Shown here: in pieces, positions 1 to 6,913 of the stretch
Numbering within the stretch: the first letter of the stretch is position 1
Layout: every line of letters starts with the position of its first letter
Source of the DNA: Candidatus Rokuibacteriota bacterium
Lineage (GTDB): Bacteria; Methylomirabilota; Methylomirabilia; Rokubacteriales; CSP1-6
Direction of reading: 5' to 3'
DNA length: 26,286 bases
Assembly: GCA_003221435.1 (NCBI GenBank)
Contig: QHRS01000029.1
Span: 1-26,286, forward strand
The notes under the pieces: model-generated
What the model saw: the letters and a program-made list of their open reading frames with translations, nothing else
Told to the model about the DNA's origin: nothing
Database searches by the model: none
Program-made: the position numbers and the translations under genes

Positions 1-899
1 GCGGCGGGCGCTGTGACGATCGGGACGCGATCCACCTTGGTCACGGTGACCACCGTGCTGGATGTGTCCGAAAGCGCGTTGGCGGCGGTGAACGTGACGG
101 TGTAGGTCCCGGAGTCGCCGTAGCTCGGGGTCCAGCTCAGCGTGCCGGTGGTGTCGTCGGGCCCGGCGCTGAACGTGGCGCCGCTCGGCAGGGCGGAGAG
201 ATCGGCGGTGGGGGATGTGATGGCATCGCCATCCGGATCCGCTGCGTGGATCGCGAGCGTGGACGGCGTTCCCTCGGCGACCGCGGCGGTGGCGGGTGCC
301 GTGACGACCGGCGCGCGATCCACGTTGGTCACGGTGAGCGCGGCGCCGGCGGAGCCGGAGAGCGCGTTGACGGCGGTGAACATGACGGTGTAGGTCCCGG
401 CGTCGCCGTAGCCCGGGGTCCAGCTCAGCGTGCCGCTGGTGTCTCCCGGCGCGGCGGTGAAGGTGGCGCCACTCGGCAGCGTCGAGGGGTCGGCTGCGAG
501 GGACATGATGGCCTGGCCGTCGGGATCCGCGGCGTGGACCGTGAGGGTGAGCGGCGTTCCCTCGGCGACCGTGGCGGGGGGCGTGGCCACGATCGGCGCG
601 CGGTCCGTGTTGGTCACGGTGATCGCCATCGCGGTCGAGCTGGAGAAGTTGTTGGCGACGCTGAACGTGACAGTGTAAGTCCCGGCGTCGCCGTAGCCCG
701 GGGTCCAGCTCAGTGTGCCGGTCGTGTCGGCTGGCCCGACCGTGAACACCGCGTTCTGGACCGGCGGGAGCCCTGTCAGGTCGGCGGCCAGCGATGCGAT
801 CGGCTGTCCGTCAGCGTCCGCGGCGTAAACCGTGACCGTGAGCGGGCTGCCCTCCGGGATCGAGACCGAAGCCGGAGCGAAGACCAGCGGCGCCTGGTC
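1..899 (-). repeat. Tandem Ig-like domain repeats (units of 294, 285 and 288 bp plus a partial copy)
   Basis: On the minus strand the units begin at Asp codons at 899, 605, 320 and 32 (D-[QR]-[AV]-P-[LIV]-V). They are about 95-98 residues long and share GTLSWTPGYGDAGTYTVTF and VAEGTPLTLTVHAADPDG cores. The copies are also very similar at DNA level around 105-145, 393-433 and 678-720. The array continues beyond the window, so the total copy number is unknown. Confidence 0.85.
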
Positions 900-2417
900 G
901 GCCGGAACGAATTCGAATGCGCCACGATCGGCGTACTTCACGGGCCCGGTGCCGGCGTTGGCGGCCGCCGGATCGTCCGCCCGCGGCCTGCCCGCCGCAT
1001 CCAGCGCGGGCCACGAGTTGACGCCGGAGCTGGCGTTGTCGATCGCCGGCGAGCCGGCCTGCAGATGCAAGTCTCCCGCGGCCGGGTTCACGAACCGCGG
1101 ATCCACCTGGAGCGTCTGCGCATCCTGCCCGCTCTGCGCGCCATACGCCGACACGGACGAGTAGGCCGAGCTGGCGTAGCTCACAGGCGGCTGGCTGGTC
1201 GAGTTCCAGAACAGGTTGTAGTCGGAGGCGAACCCGGAGACGGAGCTGCCGTCCACCCACAGATCGTACGCGTTGGTGGGGAGGCCGTTGTTGGACGCGA
1301 TCGAGTCGTAGATGCGGGCTCCGGTCGAGCCGCTCTGGACCGAGAAGCCGGACATGCGGTTTCCGTACGCGACATCGCACACGTGGATCGCGCCCTTGGC
1401 GGCGATCATGTGATACCCGTTGCCGCCGTTGTTCCAGGAGGCGTTCAGGTACGAGACGCAGTTGTTCGAGCCGGACTCGATGTGGAGACCGCAGTCCTGG
1501 TTGTCGTGAAGCCGGTTGCGTCGCAGAGTATTTCCCGGACTGGCCGAAAGATAGATCCCGGCCACGCTGGGGAGGGACTTAGCGTTGCGAAACGACTCGT
1601 TGTCCTCGAGCGTGCTCCCCGAGACCCCTTCGGTCAGCGCGATGCCGTGGGACTTGTTGTCGGAGACGACGTTCGATCCCAAGATGAGGCCGAGTCCGCC
1701 CACGGCCTGGATGCCCGCCTTGTTGGCGAAGCGGACGGTGTTGTGCGTCAGCGTGACGTTCGCGCACGAGCCCAACAGGTAGATGCCGCGGTCCTCGGTG
1801 CGCATGACGGTGAAGCCATCGACCGTCGCCCAGCTTCTGTGGTTGGCCGTGAATCCGTTGGCGCGGTGTCCGACCATGGCCTGGTGGGTGGCCGGGTTGC
1901 CTCCGCCGCCGTTCACGTACAGGCCGGCGCCCTGTGCCCAGACGAAGCTGCGGGCGGGGAGCGAGGCCGGCTGCGCGTTCGAGGCGGCGAGGCGCGCCCC
2001 GTCGGCGAACACCTGAGCTGGATTCCAGGTCACGTCTGGGGCGAGCCACACGTTCCCGGAGACCTGCACCCATTTGGCGGGATCCGAGAAGAGGTCGGCA
2101 CCGTCGACGACGACGCCGGGAAGCGCCCTCAGCTGGAACGGAGCATTCGGAGCTCCGGACTTGAGCATGACCTGCTCGGGGTACACTCCGGGCTTGACGA
2201 GGATCGTGACTCCCGGGCCGCCCCGGTTGCCGACCGCGGCCGAGATGGTGCAATAAGGTTGCGCCTCCGTGCCTGGCCCCGTGTTGGAGCAAGCGGGGTC
2301 CGAGCGGTCGACATAGTAGGTGCCCGTGCTCGGATGATCGGGGTCCCAGATCACGGCCGCGCCCGACGGCCCGGCGAGGCACGCGAGGGCGCTCAGAATG
2401 ATGAAGCTGCGGCGAAT
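1..2417 (-). CDS. Secreted right-handed beta-helix protein with Ig-like (He_PIG-type) repeats, C-terminus cut by window edge
   Basis: Probably a surface or extracellular protein; no enzymatic residue could be assigned. The frame is open from the stop codon at 2475-2477 to the window edge (805 codons shown). Residues 1-21 form a signal peptide (RRSFIILSALACLAG). The start of the mature part (TYYVDRSDPACS, then TISAAV and VKPGVYPEQV) is typical of DUF1565/parallel beta-helix proteins. Asn/Gly-rich beta-helix rungs run to about residue 400. Next comes a choice-of-anchor-Q-like segment (GSPAIDN...ADRGAFEF), then three and a bit Ig-like repeats with TGTLSWTPGYGDAGTYTV signatures. There is no ATG, GTG or TTG between the upstream stop and the signal peptide. 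An ATT at 2415-2417 preceded by AAGGA (2427-2431, 9-nt spacer) is the best start. It lies 57 bp downstream of the RtcB-like gene, probably in the same operon. The start is inferred; the coding frame is clear. Confidence 0.85.
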   Translation of the reverse strand, partial: MRRSFIILSALACLAGPSGAAVIWDPDHPSTGTYYVDRSDPACSNTGPGTEAQPYCTISAAVGNRGGPGVTILVKPGVYPEQVMLKSGAPNAPFQLRALPGVVVDGADLFSDPAKWVQVSGNVWLAPDVTWNPAQVFADGARLAASNAQPASLPARSFVWAQGAGLYVNGGGGNPATHQAMVGHRANGFTANHRSWATVDGFTVMRTEDRGIYLLGSCANVTLTHNTVRFANKAGIQAVGGLGLILGSNVVSDNKSHGIALTEGVSGSTLEDNESFRNAKSLPSVAGIYLSASPGNTLRRNRLHDNQDCGLHIESGSNNCVSYLNASWNNGGNGYHMIAAKGAIHVCDVAYGNRMSGFSVQSGSTGARIYDSIASNNGLPTNAYDLWVDGSSVSGFASDYNLFWNSTSQPPVSYASSAYSSVSAYGAQSGQDAQTLQVDPRFVNPAAGDLHLQAGSPAIDNASSGVNSWPALDAAGRPRADDPAAANAGTGPVKYADRGAFEFVPADQAPLVFAPASVSIPEGSPLTVTVYAADADGQPIASLAADLTGLPPVQNAVFTVGPADTTGTLSWTPGYGDAGTYTVTFSVANNFSSSTAMAITVTNTDRAPIVATPPATVAEGTPLTLTVHAADPDGQAIMSLAADPSTLPSGATFTAAPGDTSGTLSWTPGYGDAGTYTVMFTAVNALSGSAGAALTVTNVDRAPVVTAPATAAVAEGTPSTLAIHAADPDGDAITSPTADLSALPSGATFSAGPDDTTGTLSWTPSYGDSGTYTVTFTAANALSDTSSTVVTVTKVDRVPIVTAPA

Positions 2418-2431
2418 GGTTGCGAATCCTT
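2415..2431 (-). promoter_or_regulatory. Ribosome binding site and non-canonical ATT start of the beta-helix gene
   Basis: Read on the minus strand, AAGGA (2431-2427) is followed by 9 nt and then ATT (2417-2415), which begins the reading of a textbook signal peptide (RRSFIILSALACL). No ATG, GTG or TTG occurs in this frame after the stop at 2475-2477 until a GTG that lies past the signal peptide. A CTG further upstream is the only other near-cognate candidate. Confidence 0.5.
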
Positions 2432-2474
2432 GGTTGCGCAGGGAGTCGGGTGAGGACTCCCATCCGGTCGGGCG

Positions 2475-4007
2475 TCAGTTCTTGAGGTTGCCGAGCGGCC
2501 GCAGTCGGATGACCGCGCGCATCATCCGGCGCTGTTCGAAGCACTCCATGAGACGTTCGATCGGGTCCGCGGATCGCACCGGGGCCCGGTCGTGACGAAG
2601 GACGCGGGCGTCCCGGCCTCGCGTCATGCGGAAGCGCTCGACCACGCCAGCTGCGGGCGGCAGCCGGTCGGTCTCGCGGTAACGGTCGATCAGGTGTCCG
2701 GCGCCGTGATCGTAGGAATCCAGCCGCGCGTCGATTCGCTCGGAGCCGATGCCGAGGTAGGAGGGAACGTCGTACGAGCCGGCCACGATGGTGGGCGTGC
2801 CGCTTTCGAGGCGGCACGCGTTGTGTCGGGCCACGCATTCGATTCCGGATTCGGTGTGGCGCTCGGACACGCCGTTGTGCGAGATGTCACAGAACAGCTC
2901 GGCCTGGACGTCGGGCGCGATGCTCTCCCGCAGTCCATCGAGGATCGCGCGCAGGGTCGCCAGGCGGTAGCCGTACCCGAAGTTGATCGCCATCGCGAGC
3001 GCCTCGCGAAGCAGCCGTCCTTCTTCCGACTGCGCCACGAGGGGGGTGCGTTGGTTGAAGCGGAAATGCAGATCCCACTTGCGCGTGAGGTTGCCGCGCC
3101 CCGCGCGCTGGACGTAGTGAAACAGCAGCTTCGAGAGCATGAACATGGGAACCCGCGAGGCCGGGAGCTTGAGCCGGCGCGAGTAGTGGTGAAGCAGCGT
3201 CGCGCCGAACGGGCCCGGACCCAGGTGGTACATGACCACGACCGCGCCGCGCTCGAATCCCCACCGCGCCGCCACCTCAGCGTCGAGGATCTCGTCGACG
3301 ACCTGGACCTCGAGGAAATGGTTCCCGCCGAAGTTGAGGCCCATCTCCGATCGGGAGAAGCGGGTGGCGAGCAGCGGAAGCGGCACGACCTCGCCGAGCG
3401 ACACGGGCCCGTCTCCCCGATCCGGGACGCGGCCGCCGTCTTCGAAACGGTCGAGGACGGATTCCGGCAGGCCGTAGCGGGGCACGAGCCCAGCTGCGCC
3501 AGCTGTCACAGCCCGCCGCAGCTCATCGCTCGAGATGCTGTAGCGGTTGGTATCGAAGAAATGGGCGGCGGAATGGGCGTTGATCCCGGTGAAGAACCGG
3601 GCCATCCGCTCCGGCGTGACGTCGCTCTCCCGCAGGCTGGTGCGCACGACGCCCATCCCGTCGTTGACGGCCGCCGATGTGAACTCGGGAACCACGACGT
3701 TGCGGGTCGCGATCGAGATGCTCGAAGGGACCTCCATCTGTTCCTTCCAGTGGACGTCGGGCAGCGCCAGGACCCGCTCGACATACGGGAGGCGCGCGAT
3801 CTCCTCCAGCCGCTCGAAGATCGCAGGCGGGACGCGCTCGCCGAGTCCGACGCGGGTGAGTTTCCCCGCGGCAAGGTGCGCATCGGGTGCGATACCCCCG
3901 GGAGCCGCCCGCAACCCGAATCCGTTCGCGGGGGCACGATTCGCTTCCGCCACCCCGCCCCCCTCGATCAGACGGAGGCCGGATGGCGCTGTGGCGACTG
4001 GCTTCAT
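2475..4007 (-). CDS. Divergent RtcB-family protein (RNA 3'-phosphate/5'-OH ligase fold)
   Basis: RtcB enzymes join RNA 3'-phosphate or 2',3'-cyclic phosphate ends to 5'-OH ends using GTP and Mn2+. Of the family signatures, this 510-residue protein keeps DVH (84-86), GGNHFLEV (227-234), a His in the HLG motif (261), SHN (376-378), an AINFGYGYR-like helix (340-348) and HGAG (434-437), the position of the guanylylated His. Other positions depart from the family. The metal-binding Cys of the usual DIGCG loop is replaced (NDGMG, 115-119). The HxGSRG motif has become HLGPGPFG. HGAGR has become HGAGH. Catalytic RNA ligation is therefore uncertain. Its ATG overlaps the flippase stop by 4 bp (4004-4007), so it is translationally coupled to the EPS genes, which is an odd place for an RNA-repair protein. 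The RtcB fold is fairly sure; the function is not. Confidence 0.8.
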   Translation of the reverse strand: MKPVATAPSGLRLIEGGGVAEANRAPANGFGLRAAPGGIAPDAHLAAGKLTRVGLGERVPPAIFERLEEIARLPYVERVLALPDVHWKEQMEVPSSISIATRNVVVPEFTSAAVNDGMGVVRTSLRESDVTPERMARFFTGINAHSAAHFFDTNRYSISSDELRRAVTAGAAGLVPRYGLPESVLDRFEDGGRVPDRGDGPVSLGEVVPLPLLATRFSRSEMGLNFGGNHFLEVQVVDEILDAEVAARWGFERGAVVVMYHLGPGPFGATLLHHYSRRLKLPASRVPMFMLSKLLFHYVQRAGRGNLTRKWDLHFRFNQRTPLVAQSEEGRLLREALAMAINFGYGYRLATLRAILDGLRESIAPDVQAELFCDISHNGVSERHTESGIECVARHNACRLESGTPTIVAGSYDVPSYLGIGSERIDARLDSYDHGAGHLIDRYRETDRLPPAAGVVERFRMTRGRDARVLRHDRAPVRSADPIERLMECFEQRRMMRAVIRLRPLGNLKN

Positions 4008-5521
4008 GAATGATTTCTCGCCCTCATCAGCAACGCGGATCCGGGGAGCCTGAACGAGACGTACACGCCACGCAGCACCCGGAGCTCGTCGCGGCCGAAC
4101 ACCCGGAGCGCAAACAGCATGCCGACATAGGCCAGGGCCCCCACGAAGGGGACCAGCAGCAGGTTTGCCGGGCGCAGCGCGATCACGGCCAGCCCCATCA
4201 CGACGCCGGCGAGTGCGGGCTTCGCCATCTCAGCGACGATCGTCGTGATCCCTACGAAGCGGCCGAGGATCCTCTGGCATGCGAGGAACACCGCCAGCTC
4301 GCCTCCCAGCAGGCCCACGCACGCCCCGACGGCCCCGAGCGGACGGGCGAGGGCCGCGCTCAGCGCGAGGTTGACCGCGAGCCCGATCACGATGGCGACG
4401 AGATACGAACGCTGAGCGTTCATGGCGGTGAGTACGTAGCGCGACGTCAGGTTGAGGAAGATCAGCGGAAGCCCGAGGCTCAGGATCCGCAGCGCTCCGC
4501 CGGCCGCGTGGAAATCTCCGTGCCGGAACAGGAACGGGATCACGCGCTCCGCCAGCAGCGACAGCCCGACCGCGATGGGCACGGCCATCACGAGCTGGTA
4601 CTTGATGGTCTTGCGCAGCACATCGCCCATCCCACGCGACCCGTTCTGCGCGCGGCGCGCGATCGAGGGGAAGGCCGAGATGCTGAGCGCAGATGAGATG
4701 AAGCCCAGCGGCTGCGACAGCATGTAGCCGACGTTGAAGTAGGCCACCGCGCTGTCGTTCGCCAGCCACTTGAGGAGGAGAACCCCCACGCGCCCGTAGA
4801 GCACCACCGTGAACATCGCGAGCCCGAACGGCAGCCCCTCCGCCACCAGGGATTTGAGGCGGCGCGCTTCGGGCGCGAACACCGGAAGGTACAGTCCACG
4901 CGACAGGATCACCGCGGCCAGCAGGGCGCGCAGTGCGAAGGCCAGCGTCGAAACGCCGATCGCGAACGCCACCGGCAGCCTCAGGCCCGCGCACAGCCCG
5001 ATCCCCGCGAGCCACAGCCCCTGTCCGGCGAGCAGCGTCAGCCCCTCCAGATCCTGCCGGTCGTGCGCGCGGAAGAACCAAACGCCAATGTCCTGGCTGA
5101 TGTCGATCAGCCCGGCCGCCGTCACGAGGATCATCAGGAGGGCAGGCTGACGGTCCAGCAGCCGGGGCGCGCTCACGGTCACGATCAGGAGCAAGGCGGC
5201 CGACACAACGCCCTTCACGAGGATGGCGTCGCCCAGGGTGCGGGCGCCGAGCGCCTGGTCTCGCGCCACCTCGCGCGTGACGATCGCCCCCACGCCCAGG
5301 TCGCTGAGCGCCGCGACGAGCGGCACCAGCGCGTAGTAGAACGCGTACTGGCCGTACCCGGACGCCGCCAGGTATCCCCCCAGCAGCACCATGCCGGCCA
5401 CGTTGACGAGCGCGCTCAACGCCTGGGCGCCGAGGCGGAAAGAAAACCCGCGACCAATCACGGTCGCGGGCCGATCCGTCGTCTCGCTCTCCTGCCCGGT
5501 CTCCCGGGCTGCGCGGCTCAC
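4004..5521 (-). CDS. Wzx-type polysaccharide flippase (oligosaccharide flippase/MOP superfamily)
   Basis: It probably flips undecaprenyl-linked glycan units across the inner membrane. The protein is almost wholly hydrophobic with about 12-14 predicted membrane helices. It opens with the family-typical GRGFSFRLGAQALSALVNV helix, followed by YLAASGYGQYAFYYALVP and the amphipathic TREVARDQALGARTL segment. Length (505 residues) is usual for Wzx/RfbX. The frame also opens at a TTG at 5572, but that has no ribosome binding site and would overlap the upstream gene. The GTG at 5521 has GGAGA 7 nt before it and leaves a 31-bp gap after the ligase gene, so I chose it. It sits between the Wzy/ligase gene and the RtcB-like gene, overlapping the latter by ATGA. 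Confidence 0.88.
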   Translation of the reverse strand: MSRAARETGQESETTDRPATVIGRGFSFRLGAQALSALVNVAGMVLLGGYLAASGYGQYAFYYALVPLVAALSDLGVGAIVTREVARDQALGARTLGDAILVKGVVSAALLLIVTVSAPRLLDRQPALLMILVTAAGLIDISQDIGVWFFRAHDRQDLEGLTLLAGQGLWLAGIGLCAGLRLPVAFAIGVSTLAFALRALLAAVILSRGLYLPVFAPEARRLKSLVAEGLPFGLAMFTVVLYGRVGVLLLKWLANDSAVAYFNVGYMLSQPLGFISSALSISAFPSIARRAQNGSRGMGDVLRKTIKYQLVMAVPIAVGLSLLAERVIPFLFRHGDFHAAGGALRILSLGLPLIFLNLTSRYVLTAMNAQRSYLVAIVIGLAVNLALSAALARPLGAVGACVGLLGGELAVFLACQRILGRFVGITTIVAEMAKPALAGVVMGLAVIALRPANLLLVPFVGALAYVGMLFALRVFGRDELRVLRGVYVSFRLPGSALLMRARNHS

Positions 5522-5552
5522 AGCCGCTTCTCCGGAATCGTCGCGGGCCCGC

Positions 5553-6896
5553 TCATGCCCGGGCGAGGGCAAGAGGCGGCGCGGTCTTCTCCGACTCCGG
5601 CGCGGTGGCGCTCCGTCGGGCTGCGAGGGGCCGCGCGGTTTCCGCCAGGGCGCACACCATCGCCAACAGCAGCCAGTAGTGCCGGAAGTGCAGGCGTTCG
5701 ATGGTGAGCGAATGCACGGCCGAGCATGCGAGCGCGCCCGCCAGCGCCGCCGCCAGCGCGCCGGCCGAGCGGTCGGCAGCTGCGGAGCGCGACCTGCGCT
5801 TCCACAGGAACCTCACCTTGGCGAAGGCCTGCCACAACAGGAAGAGCAGGGCGAGGAGGCCCAGCGGACCGCGCTCGATCGCGTAGGCCAGGTAGTCGTT
5901 GTGGGCCTCTTTCGAGTACATCGAGTGAGGGCGCTCGCGCCCTTCGACGGTCAGTGCCACCCAGCGGCTGTTGCCGGGGCCGATGCCGAGCGGCGACTTC
6001 TGGAGTGTCTGCTCGAGCTGGCGCCAGATCTTGAGCCGGCCCTCCGAGCTGTGTCCGGCCCGGGCCAGGAAGCTCCTGGCCTCGAACCCCTTGAGCTGTT
6101 GGTCCGCTACGCCGAAGCCGGCCGCCATCCACCAAGCCGAGAGCACGACGCTCACGGCGAGCAAAGCTGCACCGGCGAGCACGGGGAGCGGGAGGCGCCG
6201 AGTCCGCGCCCGCACCACCGCCCACACCAGGAGGCCGACCATCAACGAGAGCGCTCCGCCATTGGACTTCGTGGCCACGATCGCCGTGAACAGGAGCGCG
6301 ACCGCTCCCCAGCGCAGCAACCGGCCGACGTGTCCGCTCAGGCTGAGGGCGATGAACAGGCTCATGCCCAGGTAGTCGGCGCACATGTTGGGGTCGGTGA
6401 ACGTGCCGGTGGCGCGCGCGCCCTTGGGGCCCACGATCCCCGCGATCGTCGCGTTCCCCTTGTGCATGACGCCCACGAGCGCCACGATCGCCACGATGCA
6501 CGCCATGGCCACCCATCCCATCCTCAAGCCCACCAGATCGCCCCGCAGCCTCATCACGCTCACCAGCATGATGAACCAGACGTAGAGGTAGGCGTCCTGG
6601 ACCAGGGCCACGGCGGCGGCCGGCACCGACTCCGCGTTCACGACCGCGATCAGGCTGCCGGTCGCGATCACGAAAGCTGCGGCCAGGAACGGAGCCCGCG
6701 GCTCGATCCGCCGGGACAGGACCCCGATCGCGAAGGCCGCGAGGGCGACTGCGCTGAAGGCGTCCAGGATCGCCACCTGGTAGTCGCCGATCGGCACGGC
6801 CAGAGGCGCGAGCGCGACGACGAAGGCCAGGTAGATCCCCCAGCCATCCACGCCGCGTACATTCCGCGCGGGGATCCGGCTCGCCACATCGCCCAT
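5553..6896 (-). CDS. O-antigen ligase / Wzy-type polymerase family membrane protein
   Basis: Polymerises lipid-linked repeat units or ligates glycan to an acceptor; sequence alone does not separate the two. The 447-residue protein has about 10-12 hydrophobic helices. It carries Wzy_C-family marks: GTFTDPNMCADYLG near residue 173, then a large periplasmic loop with EGRLKIWRQLEQTLQKSPLG, GIGPGN and KEAHNDYLAYAIERGPLG. The ATG at 6896 lies 17 bp after the stop of the dehydratase fusion and has AAAGG 5 nt upstream. The same frame stays open much further upstream (to 9044), but that extension is an arginine-rich antisense-like shadow of the neighbouring gene and is not included. The C-terminal tail (about 30 residues) is polar and cytoplasmic in character. 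Confidence 0.88.
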   Translation of the reverse strand: MGDVASRIPARNVRGVDGWGIYLAFVVALAPLAVPIGDYQVAILDAFSAVALAAFAIGVLSRRIEPRAPFLAAAFVIATGSLIAVVNAESVPAAAVALVQDAYLYVWFIMLVSVMRLRGDLVGLRMGWVAMACIVAIVALVGVMHKGNATIAGIVGPKGARATGTFTDPNMCADYLGMSLFIALSLSGHVGRLLRWGAVALLFTAIVATKSNGGALSLMVGLLVWAVVRARTRRLPLPVLAGAALLAVSVVLSAWWMAAGFGVADQQLKGFEARSFLARAGHSSEGRLKIWRQLEQTLQKSPLGIGPGNSRWVALTVEGRERPHSMYSKEAHNDYLAYAIERGPLGLLALLFLLWQAFAKVRFLWKRRSRSAAADRSAGALAAALAGALACSAVHSLTIERLHFRHYWLLLAMVCALAETARPLAARRSATAPESEKTAPPLALARA

Positions 6897-6913
6897 CGGG
6901 CCTTTGGGCTCGC

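Noticed and set aside
246..2453. Long plus-strand open frame opposite the beta-helix gene
   Set aside because: Arg/Gly/Val-rich composition without domains; the minus frame gives a clear signal peptide, beta-helix and Ig repeats. GC-rich DNA leaves antisense frames open.
1579..2838. Minus-strand open frame of 419 residues across the RtcB/beta-helix junction
   Set aside because: It crosses two better genes in another frame and is Arg/Pro-rich with no recognisable motif.
5522..5572. TTG-initiated longer N-terminus of the flippase
   Set aside because: No ribosome binding site and it overlaps the ligase gene; the GTG at 5521 has GGAGA at good spacing.
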